This document shows positions 8,506 through 18,153 of a stretch of 64,000 nucleotides of DNA, piece after piece. A program made the translations under genes and the position numbers. The DNA comes from Sediminicola sp963974715. GTDB taxonomy: Bacteria > Bacteroidota > Bacteroidia > Flavobacteriales > Flavobacteriaceae. Under the pieces are notes generated by a model. That model made no database searches. It saw only the letters and a program-made list of their open reading frames with translations, and was not told the origin of the DNA. The stretch is taken from NCBI GenBank assembly GCA_963974715.1, contig CAXBDK010000008.1, positions 62,001 through 126,000 on the forward strand. Reading direction: 5' to 3'. Every line of letters starts with the position of its first letter. Position 1 is the first letter of the stretch.

Positions 8506-9069
8506 CTATTTATCGGTGTTTAACATATTATTTGCCCTTAGAACGGAAAGGGACCTTAACATCCCGTCCACGGCCATGGCCATCGACTTTGCAGAGATGG
8601 TCGCCCCCGAGATCGCATCCACGGTCTTACCATATGCCACCGTATCTTCGGGGCCTAGGCCTATATATTGTTTTAGCCAACGTTGGCTCCCAATTTGTCT
8701 TCCATAATCCTCCCGATAGATAAGGACCTTTGCTTTCTTAATATTCAGGTCGGCATCGAAAAAGATCACATAATCGAACTTGTTCTTCATACTGGCCGCT
8801 TCTCCTATATATGCATAGCCCAAAACCCTTTTATCCACTAATATCTGTTGAAGGCGCCCCCCTTGAAAATCGACCGCCAACTGAGGCTGAAGGGATTCCG
8901 GTACCGAAATGGGTAGTAAATGATACTCCCCAGTGGCATAGGTTTCGACAATGGAGGTCCGCACCTTTACCATGACCTTATCGGGAATTCCGATAAACGA
9001 AAAAAGTATGGGCAGGAGGAGGCATAGGCCTCCCCATACCTTACCGTTCTTTTTTGGACCGTTCATCAT
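8506..9069 (-). CDS. Membrane-anchored FMN-binding domain protein
   Basis: The N-terminal hydrophobic segment (about 11-28) anchors or exports the protein. The rest is an FMN-binding (PF04205-type, NqrC/RnfG-like) domain ending with DAISGATISAKSM. S154-G-A-T157 is the flavinylation motif in which ApbE attaches FMN to the Thr. It overlaps DUF6607 upstream by 4 bp and is followed after 5 bp by the small Cys-rich gene. The domain works in extracytoplasmic electron transfer in known systems. Next to a heme receptor it may supply electrons for iron or heme release (inference). No apbE lies in the window. Confidence 0.85.
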   Translation of the reverse strand: MMNGPKKNGKVWGGLCLLLPILFSFIGIPDKVMVKVRTSIVETYATGEYHLLPISVPESLQPQLAVDFQGGRLQQILVDKRVLGYAYIGEAASMKNKFDYVIFFDADLNIKKAKVLIYREDYGRQIGSQRWLKQYIGLGPEDTVAYGKTVDAISGATISAKSMAMAVDGMLRSLSVLRANNMLNTDK

Positions 9070-9965
9070 CCTACAATAAATTTATCGATGATCGCCCTGA
9101 TATCCGCCTCGGTACTATTATTGTCCAATCCATAAAAATGCATGAACAGCGGTTGGCCGTCCACTTGCGGTTTTAGCTGCAGGGGACCTTCCCGATCATA
9201 AACGGTGTCCCAAACCGCACGTACCCTCTCCCAAAGCGCATTGTTGTCCTTCCACCAGTCCTGTGCCAGTTTGCATTTGGAATCGGCTACCTTGGTATAC
9301 ACATTATAGCCTTTTTCCTGTACGAGAAGTACATCTTCCACGCCGTCTTTGCGCACTACTTTATTGTTGTCCTGTTCGTGCAGCCAACCATAGGGGGTTA
9401 TCTCCTGTCGATTGCCCCTAGACATGACATTGTAATCGTCCCGCTTGGTATATTCCCTTCTTGGAAGTGGCGAATCGGTCCTGTTTTCCCAATAGTGCCT
9501 ACCATCATAATGAACCCATGTGGCAGCACCCGAGTAGCGTGGACTGTCATCTACCTGAAATACTTTTTGGGTCCATTGCCCTTTTACACCTTCTTTTGGC
9601 AGGGTCAAAAACTTCCAGGTATTGTCCTTGTCATAATGGAAAAGCTTTCGGTTGCCATAGTCCCAATCCTGTCTCCAGTGTTTTATGACCATACTATCGT
9701 TTACCACCAAAAGGTGCTGTATGGCAATATGGTCCTTATCTTCTTCGATTACTTGGGCCCATTCCAAAGCAGCGGCGGTATAGTCCAACTTCTTTTCATA
9801 ATCTATTTCGGGTGCAAAGGTCTCTGTGTATTTAAAGGTTACCTCATAGCAGCCGCACATATCCTTAATCGATTTTCTGTCGAGCTCTTTTTTGTCCTTT
9901 TGGGCAAACGATAGGGAACTGAGCAATACTGTCCCTATGAACAAGGGTGCTAATTTTTTTTTCAT
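9066..9965 (-). CDS. Secreted DUF6607-type protein of the heme locus
   Basis: A 299-aa protein with a clear signal peptide (about 1-21, ending SLSFAQ). The mature part begins with IKDMCGCYEVTFKYTETFAPE, where CGC is a striking motif. Many Trp/Tyr residues follow (WRQDWDYGNRKLFHYD, WVHYDGRHYWENRTDS). I associate this pattern with DUF6607, a Bacteroidota family of unknown function found beside TonB receptors. It is the first gene of the minus-strand arm, divergent from the receptor with a 105-bp AT-rich gap. A role at the outer membrane in heme or iron use is inferred from context. Confidence 0.8.
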   Translation of the reverse strand: MKKKLAPLFIGTVLLSSLSFAQKDKKELDRKSIKDMCGCYEVTFKYTETFAPEIDYEKKLDYTAAALEWAQVIEEDKDHIAIQHLLVVNDSMVIKHWRQDWDYGNRKLFHYDKDNTWKFLTLPKEGVKGQWTQKVFQVDDSPRYSGAATWVHYDGRHYWENRTDSPLPRREYTKRDDYNVMSRGNRQEITPYGWLHEQDNNKVVRKDGVEDVLLVQEKGYNVYTKVADSKCKLAQDWWKDNNALWERVRAVWDTVYDREGPLQLKPQVDGQPLFMHFYGLDNNSTEADIRAIIDKFIVG

Positions 9966-10000
9966 GGTGGTTGTCGATGTTTAACGTTCTAGATCAAAAA

Positions 10001-10015
10001 TAATAACTTTTATTA
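10001..10015. promoter_or_regulatory. AT-rich inverted repeat between divergent heme-locus arms
   Basis: TAATAA-CTT-TTATTA, 6-bp arms, centred in the 105-bp gap between DUF6607 (start 9965) and the TonB receptor (start 10071). The position suits a shared operator, for example for a Fur-like regulator. AT-rich palindromes arise easily by chance, so confidence is low. Confidence 0.3.
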
Positions 10016-10070
10016 AGATTGAATAAAAATAACTTATATATTTACACCTTATCAAGAACTATTCTAAATA

Positions 10071-12158
10071 ATGAGGAGGTTATTTTCCCTTTTATCCACA
10101 GTAGGACTATTTTTGGCAAGTCCCATAGTCCATTCCCAGGGCAAGGATCCCGATTCAACTTTGACCACTCAATTAAAAGAAGTGGTCTTGACGGCAACAC
10201 GTACGGAACGACAACTTTCTTCCTTGCCCTTGCCAGTTACCTTGATCACAAAGCAAACAATAAACCAATCCGGTACGGTACGACTCAATGAAATCCTACA
10301 GGAACAGACGGGGATCGTTACCGTTGCGGATGAAAGTGGATTTGAAGGGGTACAGATACAGGGTATTTCGTCCGAATACATCCTCATTCTTATCGACGGG
10401 GTGCCCCTTGTAGGCCGTAGCGCAGGAAATTTTGACCTGAGCAGGTTAACGGTAGGAAATATAAAACAGATAGAGGTCGTAAAAGGTCCCTCCAGTAGCC
10501 TATATGGCTCCGAAGCCTTGGGTGGAGTGATCAATATCATAACGGAAAAACCGGATACGGAATCGCTTTCGGGCAATGCTTCGTATCGGATCGGTAGCAA
10601 TACCACCCAAGATATCAATTTGGACCTCCAACAGCACTATGGCCCCTTGCGGTATGGTTTTTTTGTCAACCGTTTTTCAAGCGAGGGGTACGATCTGAGA
10701 CCGGACACGGAAGGACAGACAGTTCCCCCATTTCACAACTACACCTTTAATGGAAGGACCTACCTTGATCTTAACGATAAACTTGCCCTTTTTTCTTCAG
10801 GTCGGTTTTTTGACCAGAAACAGGATGCAGGTATTACGGTGGACAATATATCATACGAAGGGGATAGTAAAGAGCGGGAATGGAACGCACATCTGCGACT
10901 TGACCACAAATGGAACCCAAAACTAGAGACCCAATATGAACTGTATTTTACCAACTATACCGCCACCGAATTATTGGCCGAGCCCCTAAATGGGGAGGTC
11001 CTTAGCGATAGCGACTTTGACCAGACCCTATTACGACCGGAAATAAGAAGTACCTATACCTTTACGGACAATAGCAAGCTAACGGGCGGTGCCGGGTACC
11101 AATTCGATCGGTTGGACCGTACCTATTTTGACGGGGAAGCCGCTTTTGAATCCCAATATCTATACCTGCAGTACGATGTAAATCCCTTGGCCCCCTTAAA
11201 TGTAATCTTGGGCGGACGATTTGACAACCATTCCGAATACAACGACCAGTTCAGTCCCAAACTGGCGATACGCTACCAACTGAACGAACAATTGTCCCTA
11301 AGATCTTCCGTCGGGTACGGTTTTAAGGCACCCGATTTTAGACAGCTCTACTTCGATTTCTCCAATTCGGCCTTGGGTTACACCGTATTGGGGTACAACG
11401 TGGCCGTTGCCAAGTTGATGGAGCTGGAGGCCCTGGGACAGATCAGCAACATTCTTGTACCCTATTCAGAGCTCGGAGATCCCCTAAAAGCGGAACGCTC
11501 CATAGGCTACAACTTGGGGGTAGTATATAAACTGGACAAACTCTCTGTAGATATAAACCTTTTTAGGAACGACTTTGAAAACATGATCGATACCCGGGCC
11601 ATAGCCCGAAAGACCAATGGCCAGAATGTTTTTAGTTACTCCAACTTCCATGAGATCTTTACTACGGGAGGGGAAGTGAACGCTACCTATTCCCTGACTG
11701 ACGATCTAAACCTTAGCGCAGGGTATCAATTGCTATACGCCTACGATAAGGAAAAAAAGGAATCCGTAAAAAATGGGGAGGTATTTGCCCGTGACCCCCT
11801 TACCAACCAAACGCTGGCCATAAAAGGCTCCGATCATTTCGGACTGATCAATCGCTCCAGGCACAATGCCAATCTAAAACTTTTCTACAATCTTCCCAAG
11901 GCCGCTGCCAATATGAACGTTCGTGTATTGTACCGTAGCAAATATGCCCAGTACGATACCAACGGCAATGGCCTGATCGATTCCTACGACAGCAGTTTTA
12001 TAAAAGGGAACCTATTGATAAACGTGGCGGCCACCAAAAACATTTATAAAAAATTCGACATACAACTGGGTGCCAATAACCTATTCGACAGTACCGATGA
12101 AAATATTCCAGGGCAACCGGGGATGCAACTTTTTGCAAAACTCAATTATCAATTTTAA
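10071..12158 (+). CDS. TonB-dependent outer membrane receptor, heme/iron type
   Basis: The signal peptide covers about 1-24 (VGLFLASPIVHSQ). A TonB-box-like EVVLTATRTER follows near 42-52. The plug domain spans about 55-165 (LNEILQEQTGIVTV, GIQGISSEYILILIDGVPL-like text, IEVVKGPSSSLYGSEALGGVINIIT). A 22-strand-type barrel runs to the end, with FKAPDFRQLYFDF and a C-terminal aromatic (NYQF). 695 aa is normal for this class, and there is no SusC-type N-terminal carboxypeptidase domain. HmuY follows after 16 bp, so the likely cargo is heme. Expression is probably iron-controlled, but no certain Fur site was found. Confidence 0.92.
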   Translation: MRRLFSLLSTVGLFLASPIVHSQGKDPDSTLTTQLKEVVLTATRTERQLSSLPLPVTLITKQTINQSGTVRLNEILQEQTGIVTVADESGFEGVQIQGISSEYILILIDGVPLVGRSAGNFDLSRLTVGNIKQIEVVKGPSSSLYGSEALGGVINIITEKPDTESLSGNASYRIGSNTTQDINLDLQQHYGPLRYGFFVNRFSSEGYDLRPDTEGQTVPPFHNYTFNGRTYLDLNDKLALFSSGRFFDQKQDAGITVDNISYEGDSKEREWNAHLRLDHKWNPKLETQYELYFTNYTATELLAEPLNGEVLSDSDFDQTLLRPEIRSTYTFTDNSKLTGGAGYQFDRLDRTYFDGEAAFESQYLYLQYDVNPLAPLNVILGGRFDNHSEYNDQFSPKLAIRYQLNEQLSLRSSVGYGFKAPDFRQLYFDFSNSALGYTVLGYNVAVAKLMELEALGQISNILVPYSELGDPLKAERSIGYNLGVVYKLDKLSVDINLFRNDFENMIDTRAIARKTNGQNVFSYSNFHEIFTTGGEVNATYSLTDDLNLSAGYQLLYAYDKEKKESVKNGEVFARDPLTNQTLAIKGSDHFGLINRSRHNANLKLFYNLPKAAANMNVRVLYRSKYAQYDTNGNGLIDSYDSSFIKGNLLINVAATKNIYKKFDIQLGANNLFDSTDENIPGQPGMQLFAKLNYQF

Positions 12159-12174
12159 CCTTTAAACCATCAAA

Positions 12175-12804
12175 ATGAAAAAAACAGCCTTTTTATTGAC
12201 GACCTTGGGCCTATTTATCGCCTCTTGCAGCAGCGATGATGACAATGGTCCGGAAACCTTACCTATTACCTCCGAACAGGTGATCAATCTGTACGCACCC
12301 CAGACAGGAGGACAGGGACAAGGGGAAATTTCGGGGGAATTTACCAAATTCGATCTTGCTACGGGCGAGATCACCACCAGTACAACTGAATGGGATGTTG
12401 CCTTTAGGGGGACCAGTATCGCCATTAACGGGGGAACCGAGACAGGGACGGCCGATGAACCCGAACGCAACGGGAATGCCGGCCTGACCGTGGTAACGGG
12501 AACCTTTAACAGTGTCACCACCGTGCAAGGGCTGTCCTTTGCCCAAGATTCAGAGGGCAGTTTTGCCATTCAAACTGCCAGTGAGGAAGGCTGGTATACT
12601 TATTCCGGCCCCCCAAACCATGTGATTTCACCTATACCGGGTAGAGTTTTAGTTGTCAGGACCCGGGATGGCCATTATGCCAAAATTGAAATATTGAGCT
12701 ATTACAAAGATTCTCCTGCCGAACCGGAGCTTACCAGTGAATCAAGGTATTATACCTTTAATTATGTATACAATCCCAATGAAGGGGAGAATAGTCTAGA
12801 ATAA
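12175..12804 (+). CDS. HmuY-family heme-binding lipoprotein
   Basis: The lipobox is LFIASC (Cys18) followed by an acidic SSDDDNGPE tether, typical of surface-exposed lipoproteins in this phylum. The body matches the HmuY domain: INLYAPQTGGQGQGEISGEF, FDLATGEITTSTTEWDVAFRGTSIAINGG, then VLVVRTRDGHYAKIEILSYYKD and a final YYTFNYVYNP. HmuY proteins capture heme from the medium and hand it to their TonB receptor, here the gene 16 bp upstream. His/Met ligands cannot be assigned with certainty. A terminator follows. Confidence 0.9.
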   Translation: MKKTAFLLTTLGLFIASCSSDDDNGPETLPITSEQVINLYAPQTGGQGQGEISGEFTKFDLATGEITTSTTEWDVAFRGTSIAINGGTETGTADEPERNGNAGLTVVTGTFNSVTTVQGLSFAQDSEGSFAIQTASEEGWYTYSGPPNHVISPIPGRVLVVRTRDGHYAKIEILSYYKDSPAEPELTSESRYYTFNYVYNPNEGENSLE

Positions 12805-12856
12805 CAATAGTGTTCCGCATTTGGCAAAATCTATATTGATCATTGCTCCAGCTAGC

Positions 12857-12893
12857 CAAAAGACCCTGTGCCCCAAAGGAACAGGGACTTTTG
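12857..12893. terminator. Bidirectional terminator
   Basis: A 13-bp stem with one mismatch (CAAAAGACCCTGT / ACAGGGACTTTTG, loop of 11) lies between the convergent HmuY gene and the end of the MoxR operon, with A/T runs built into the outer arms. Confidence 0.75.
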
Positions 12894-12894
12894 A

Positions 12895-14649
12895 TTATGG
12901 GCCCAGCAGCTTTGGTTCCAACCATAAAAAGGCCATACAGCCCAAAAAGACCAAAAATGGCCATAGCGGCGATAACGGACGGACCCCTGCCCGCTGCCCA
13001 TCTTTCATAATGGACCCCTGGAAATGGCGTTGGTTTTGAGTCAGGGTATTATACATTTCCATAGATTCCCATGCACGATCCAAGACATAATAGTGGAAAG
13101 GGTGCAATGTATCCTGCTCCACCGATTGCACATGCCACCCCGTTTCCCTTGGGTAATGGGTGCCGGTCCATAACTGCTCCAGATCAATATCCTGCCGCAT
13201 CGGTATGGGAACCCCTTCGTGGGTGGACACCTTTGGAACAGGAATGGATGTCCACAGACCAAAGGTAAATGGTCGATCCCGATAAGCCCAGGGACGTGGA
13301 GATTCCCATCGGGCCATCTCCCTTTTTCTTTTGGCCATTTCGGACACTATATCTGCCCATAACAGTTGGTAACCATCGCCCTTGCCCTGCAACATTAGAC
13401 CATAGGTAGCTCCCAATACCGTAGTTCCGATCCTTCCGGCACCAATATTGTAGTACGCCGATAAAACCGTTTCCCCCATTTTATGGATCGGCCGTAATAG
13501 TTCCACCCCTTTAAAGGTGTACGGAAATTTTTCCAATTCCATTTTTGGTCTTTTGGGGAGGGACATAACGGTATTCCCATCAGGTAAGAACCTAAAGGGA
13601 GTTGTATTGGTGGGATCGTAAAAAAAGGCATCGTCCGGTTGCACGAACAATCCAAGACCATTTTCCCTTACGGCCTTCAAAATTGATGATCGTTCCGCGG
13701 ATGTCAGATTCCTGAAGGAGTTGGCGTCCATGATAAGTAGATCATGTTCCTCCAGCATTTTTTGTGAAAGGTTCCCTATGATCGATCTTTCCCTATTGAA
13801 AAACTCGTACTTGAACCGCCCTCTTGTCAACTGGCTCCTGACCGTCACTTTATGACCACTTTCGGCCAAATAATTTTTAAGGTATTTGGTCTCAAAAGTT
13901 GGAAAACCATTGACGATAAAAATATCCAAAGCTTCCTTTTCGGTCACCCATACAGGTATGGGATCAATATTTACGACACCGCCCACAGAATCCTTTATCG
14001 CCAAGTAAAAAAGAAAGTTTCCAGCCACTTTCGGTTCCAGTGAAAGCTGAAAATCGCCTTTTTTGGGAATGTCAATGACTACCGAATCCATTCCAACTCC
14101 GCCAGCGCCCTCCAAAACCAGTTTCTGTCCCTTTTTCATATTTGCGTACCTGCCCCTAAACACGGCCCTCTCACCTACCGTTGTCCCTGGTTCATATGAA
14201 AACCGTATGACTCCCTTGGGTAATTTCCCGGGCATATGTAGCGCCCTTACGGAGTCCATTTGCCATAGATCGTAAGGTTCCAGACCATTGCCCAAAATAT
14301 ATACGGAGGATCTTGGTGCCTTTGAAAATAATGGCTCATTGGGCCTGTAGGGAATTACCCTTATATTCCTGTGCACTTTTTTGAGACTGTCCAAATGGGC
14401 ATTTTCATAACCTGGGGTGAGTATGGCCAAGTGCTCCCCTGTTTCAGTGGAGGAAACCAAAGGACGAAGGGCCAATATGGCAAGCGAGAACAGTCCCAGC
14501 AACGCTACGGAAACTTTTACGTAAAATCGCCAATGTTCCTTGCCCCTGCCCGGCCATTCCTTCCATATAAATACCGCCCATATAAGAATTGAACCCGCAA
14601 GAACGGGCCATATCCATGGTGCGTTTAAAAAATAGGCGTTAGCGCTCAT
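12895..14649 (-). CDS. Large membrane-anchored protein, last gene of the MoxR operon
   Basis: A 584-aa protein. Two membrane segments near the N-terminus (about 13-28 and 48-66) and one at the very C-terminus (about 560-578) surround a large domain. Within it, residues about 230-420 (DIFIVNGFPTFETKYLKNYLAESGHKVTV, LLIMDANSFRNLT, GLGLFVQPDDAFFY) look like the glutamine-amidotransferase-like fold used by BatA-linked proteins, without an obvious catalytic Cys. The start overlaps the preceding gene by 11 bp. Genes of this type accompany MoxR-DUF58 operons; the molecular role is unknown. Confidence 0.8.
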   Translation of the reverse strand: MSANAYFLNAPWIWPVLAGSILIWAVFIWKEWPGRGKEHWRFYVKVSVALLGLFSLAILALRPLVSSTETGEHLAILTPGYENAHLDSLKKVHRNIRVIPYRPNEPLFSKAPRSSVYILGNGLEPYDLWQMDSVRALHMPGKLPKGVIRFSYEPGTTVGERAVFRGRYANMKKGQKLVLEGAGGVGMDSVVIDIPKKGDFQLSLEPKVAGNFLFYLAIKDSVGGVVNIDPIPVWVTEKEALDIFIVNGFPTFETKYLKNYLAESGHKVTVRSQLTRGRFKYEFFNRERSIIGNLSQKMLEEHDLLIMDANSFRNLTSAERSSILKAVRENGLGLFVQPDDAFFYDPTNTTPFRFLPDGNTVMSLPKRPKMELEKFPYTFKGVELLRPIHKMGETVLSAYYNIGAGRIGTTVLGATYGLMLQGKGDGYQLLWADIVSEMAKRKREMARWESPRPWAYRDRPFTFGLWTSIPVPKVSTHEGVPIPMRQDIDLEQLWTGTHYPRETGWHVQSVEQDTLHPFHYYVLDRAWESMEMYNTLTQNQRHFQGSIMKDGQRAGVRPLSPLWPFLVFLGCMAFLWLEPKLLGP

Positions 14650-16864
14650 GGACTTCCAATTCTTGGATCAACAGTTTATTGATGTCACTTTCAAATGCCG
14701 GAACGGCCGTCGGGTTGGTCCGAGGGCCAGGGATTGCCCGGTAAAGTCCCTGCTGGACTTCCAAGAGGATGCCTTTCGGTACCTGCCGAACGCTCCTAAG
14801 GGTATTCAGTTGCTGTAAGGTCGTCAAATGGTTCCCTGGTTCTTCGATCGCCTTAATGGCCAGCTCGCCTCCTGCCTGTCCGAAAAGTGTCACATCGACC
14901 TCCGTAAGAAGCCCACCATCGGCCACTAATTCCTCCAACCTCACCAAGGCCTTCCGCATCATGGGATACTGTAACGGCAATTTAAGATCCTCTTTCTTGG
15001 TGAAATTGGATACCGCATCCAACTTTCCGGTAAGCCGTTTGTCCTCTTTGATGGGCGGTGGGTCAAAACCGATCCGATGTACATAGATACGGGCACTGTT
15101 CTTGATATCCTGGATCAATTTTAGCGCCCTGTACTGATATGGAAGGGACTGCTCCGGATGGTATACCCGCAAATGCAGTTCGGCATCCCACATCTCGTTG
15201 AGGGCCTGCCTTAATTTGCTTTTGAGGGATTGTGTGAAAAGTGTGGATTCCTCGGGATCATCGTGATTGTGGAGATAATCGTGCAACGGATCGTCCGTTT
15301 CACCTTCCCCTTCGGAAGCGTTCTCCTTTTCCTGCTCCACCAAATTGTGCTCGTTGGCCCCATCATGGTCATGGGTATACTCGGCCAAGGGATTCGCATC
15401 GTGCCCTTCGGTCCCCTCCCCTTCCATAGGCCCGGGTTCCGGACCCTCCATTTCCGATTCATCACCCATAAATTCCCCATACTTGAGTCGCAGTGCCTTT
15501 TGATCAAAGCCCAATTCGTTGCTTCTAAAATTAAAGTCCTTTTTGGAAATTTTATTCCTGTCGGAAATCAGTTTTTCGGTATCGATGATCAGCTGTCGTT
15601 GGCTCCTAAAATAATCGGGCATTTGATCTACCCCCATGGTCCCTTCCACGGCAAATTCATCTGTAACGGTATCCTTAATGACCGCAAAATAAGTTTCACT
15701 CCTGGCCGTATTGGGTGTCGGACTTTTTAGATCGACCGCTTCCACGTAAAAATAAAGTTCGTCCCCCGTACCCATCCCCATGGTATCCAGATCTATTTTC
15801 TTAAACAGTTCCATCCGCTTTGCCCCCTTTTTAAGGACTCCGTCAAAAATGATCTTTTCTTCCCGAAATTTGACCGACTCCCCTGTTCCCTTGCTCACTG
15901 TGCCAATAATATAGGCATCCCCTATTCCGAAATCATCCGAAACCAAAGCCCGTAGTTGGACTTCCTTTTTGTCGTTCCAGTCAAAGCTGGTAAACTGGTC
16001 CAATCCATCCATACCGATTACCGGTGCCATATCGGGAACCACCTCAATTGCATACAGTGGTGACAAGTATGAATTTTCCAAGGTATCGGTAAACTGGAAA
16101 TTGTAAAATCCGGGGGCATTTAAATCCGTCGTAAAGGTATAGGTATCCTTTTCCAATGCCATCGGAAACCGTTGTCCCATACTTTCCATATAAACCGAGG
16201 TCACGGGCGCGTCGAATCTTAAAGACCATGATACCCTTGACCCCCACACGGCCTTTATATCCATATTGGATGTCCGGAGTGTTGCCAATCCCGTATAGGA
16301 AGGATATTTTACCTCCAATTCCTGCCCGATTATTTTAGGCGGCGTTCCGGAATCCACTATGGGATCGATCGGTTCAAAAATTATGGTCTCCTTTTTATCC
16401 ACCACCTTTTTGTCATTTCCCAATAGGGAAGAAATCCCAAAATAATAAGAACCAAATCCCAACAAGATCAATATCCCAAATATGCCGAACGCCCTTCTCA
16501 GATTATGATCGGGCGATAAACGTGACATAAGCGGTCCAAGGCGCTGCTCCGTCCTTTGTTGCTGTAATTGGGCAAGTCCCGTAATTTCATCGGCCGGCAT
16601 CAACAAAAGCCCACTACTGTATTCCGCTTCTTTTAGATTGTTGTCCACGTAGGCCGTTATGGCCTTTAGATCTAGCTTCCAAGGACTTTTTATCAGGATT
16701 ATCAGGGCAAACAGGAGAAGGAATAAAATGAGCGATGGCAATGGGTGTTGGAAAATCGAATAAAAAAGTAATGTACCTCCCAAGGCGTACAGTACCGCCT
16801 CCAAATAGAGCAGTAAAAGCCATCGTCTTTTAAACCGGAGCAAAATGTTCTTCCCGTTTGCCAT
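14639..16864 (-). CDS. Large membrane protein of the MoxR operon (DUF4175-like layout)
   Basis: A 741-aa protein. Two membrane helices lie at about 14-60 and a third near 125-145 (FGIFGILILLGFGSYYFG). A long periplasmic-type beta-rich part follows (about 170-400), then a helical C-terminal region. An unusual Asp/His/Glu-rich stretch at about 455-525 has two related blocks, EYTHDHDG and DYLHNHDD, that could bind metal (inference). The layout recalls DUF4175-type proteins near MoxR genes. It overlaps the BatA-like gene by 1 bp and the next gene by 11 bp, indicating one transcript with coupled translation. Confidence 0.8.
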   Translation of the reverse strand: MANGKNILLRFKRRWLLLLYLEAVLYALGGTLLFYSIFQHPLPSLILFLLLFALIILIKSPWKLDLKAITAYVDNNLKEAEYSSGLLLMPADEITGLAQLQQQRTEQRLGPLMSRLSPDHNLRRAFGIFGILILLGFGSYYFGISSLLGNDKKVVDKKETIIFEPIDPIVDSGTPPKIIGQELEVKYPSYTGLATLRTSNMDIKAVWGSRVSWSLRFDAPVTSVYMESMGQRFPMALEKDTYTFTTDLNAPGFYNFQFTDTLENSYLSPLYAIEVVPDMAPVIGMDGLDQFTSFDWNDKKEVQLRALVSDDFGIGDAYIIGTVSKGTGESVKFREEKIIFDGVLKKGAKRMELFKKIDLDTMGMGTGDELYFYVEAVDLKSPTPNTARSETYFAVIKDTVTDEFAVEGTMGVDQMPDYFRSQRQLIIDTEKLISDRNKISKKDFNFRSNELGFDQKALRLKYGEFMGDESEMEGPEPGPMEGEGTEGHDANPLAEYTHDHDGANEHNLVEQEKENASEGEGETDDPLHDYLHNHDDPEESTLFTQSLKSKLRQALNEMWDAELHLRVYHPEQSLPYQYRALKLIQDIKNSARIYVHRIGFDPPPIKEDKRLTGKLDAVSNFTKKEDLKLPLQYPMMRKALVRLEELVADGGLLTEVDVTLFGQAGGELAIKAIEEPGNHLTTLQQLNTLRSVRQVPKGILLEVQQGLYRAIPGPRTNPTAVPAFESDINKLLIQELEVHER

Positions 16865-18153
16865 TATTGTTTACGTATTCGTGCCACGATTCTTTCAACA
16901 ATCAAAAATAGGAGAAACGGGATCCATAGATAGTTGGATATTTCCAATTTGTAGGTCGCCGGTCCCCGTTTCTTTTGTTCCTTAAGGCCTGGCCTGAGCA
17001 TTTCCCTGTCCGCCACCCTATTGTCAAACGGCCTAATGATTTCCTTCAAATCCTTGTTGACATCCAACAATTTAAGCAACTGGACAGGCAATTGCTGATC
17101 AATTATCCTTTCACGGTCCAAGCGGTCTGTCAAGTAAAAGATATTTTGATCAGACCCCTCTTTTATTAGCTTATTCTCCAAAGAATCGGGTCGGAACAAA
17201 AGGTACTTGGTGTTTTTCGTCCTATCAGGATCCCGTTCGCTCCAGATCACCAGATCAAAGTCGGCCATATCCAGAGTGTCCGTACTCCCTACCTCCGATA
17301 CCGAAAATTCCCTTTGCAAATAGGTGGCCAGGGCAGCAAAGGAAGCTTTTAAATAAGCGGTATCCATATTCAGGCTGTCCACCTTCCGTATCAGTATCCG
17401 AACCGGGGCGGAGCGCTTTAATGGGATGGTATTCCCATCCTTGAATGTGATACTATCCCCACTGCTGTCCATTTGCACGCGCCCATCGTTAAGGGGAAAT
17501 CGATTCTTGGTAAAGGACAAGGTCCTACCATCGCCGTTCAGAATGCGGATATTGATCGAATCCCCTTTCCACATGGCTTCCACAGGGATATCGGTGTGGC
17601 CCTTGGAACCGAGGACAATCCAATTGACATTCTTTGGGATCTGGGGCCTCATACCTTTTATCCCCGATAGCAACCCTGTAGTTAGGACCACCACGGAATC
17701 AGCGGGCAGATCGGGCATGTGCCGGGCCAATTGCCAGTAGTTGGGAACTGCTTTGGGGGTATCAACCGTTACGGAACCCTCCCATTCGGGAAAATCTTGG
17801 GAAAGAAGACGGATATTATCGCCCATCTCCAAGGAGTCCAATAATTTAAGTACGCCGCCATCGATCAATAGGGATGGTTCGATCAAAAAAATGATAGGTA
17901 CCCGTTCCTTATACCGGTCAATTTGTGGTCCTGCCATTATTAAAATGAGCAGGGATACCAAAGACATTCGCAATAAAAACAAAAACAGTTCATTTGGGCG
18001 AAGGTTGCTACTTTGCTTGGAATCCGATCGGCGAAGCAGTTGTATACTGCCGATCAGTATGGTCCTTCCTTCCCTTTTGCTCCATAAATGGATCGCTATG
18101 GGCACCAAAAGTCCCAAAAAGGCCCAGAGATATGTAGGACTTAGGAAGTTCAC
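16864..18153 (-). CDS. BatA-type N-terminal membrane anchor protein
   Basis: The first 80 residues, FLSPTYLWAFLGLLVPIAIHLWSKRE and a second helix LFLFLLRMSLVSLLILIMAGPQID, form the double-transmembrane aerotolerance-regulator (BatA) N-terminal domain. The remaining 350 residues are a weakly conserved extracytoplasmic part, with a final helix near 405-422 (YLWIPFLLFLIVERIV). No MIDAS-type VWA metal site is evident here. The start overlaps the DUF58 gene by 4 bp. It probably partners the DUF58 protein in a membrane complex driven by the MoxR ATPase. Confidence 0.88.
   Translation of the reverse strand: MNFLSPTYLWAFLGLLVPIAIHLWSKREGRTILIGSIQLLRRSDSKQSSNLRPNELFLFLLRMSLVSLLILIMAGPQIDRYKERVPIIFLIEPSLLIDGGVLKLLDSLEMGDNIRLLSQDFPEWEGSVTVDTPKAVPNYWQLARHMPDLPADSVVVLTTGLLSGIKGMRPQIPKNVNWIVLGSKGHTDIPVEAMWKGDSINIRILNGDGRTLSFTKNRFPLNDGRVQMDSSGDSITFKDGNTIPLKRSAPVRILIRKVDSLNMDTAYLKASFAALATYLQREFSVSEVGSTDTLDMADFDLVIWSERDPDRTKNTKYLLFRPDSLENKLIKEGSDQNIFYLTDRLDRERIIDQQLPVQLLKLLDVNKDLKEIIRPFDNRVADREMLRPGLKEQKKRGPATYKLEISNYLWIPFLLFLIVERIVARIRKQ

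Noticed and set aside
10017..10045. Promoter boxes for the TonB receptor
   Set aside because: TTG and TATATTTA are 15 bp apart, too close, and the second box differs from TAnnTTTG.
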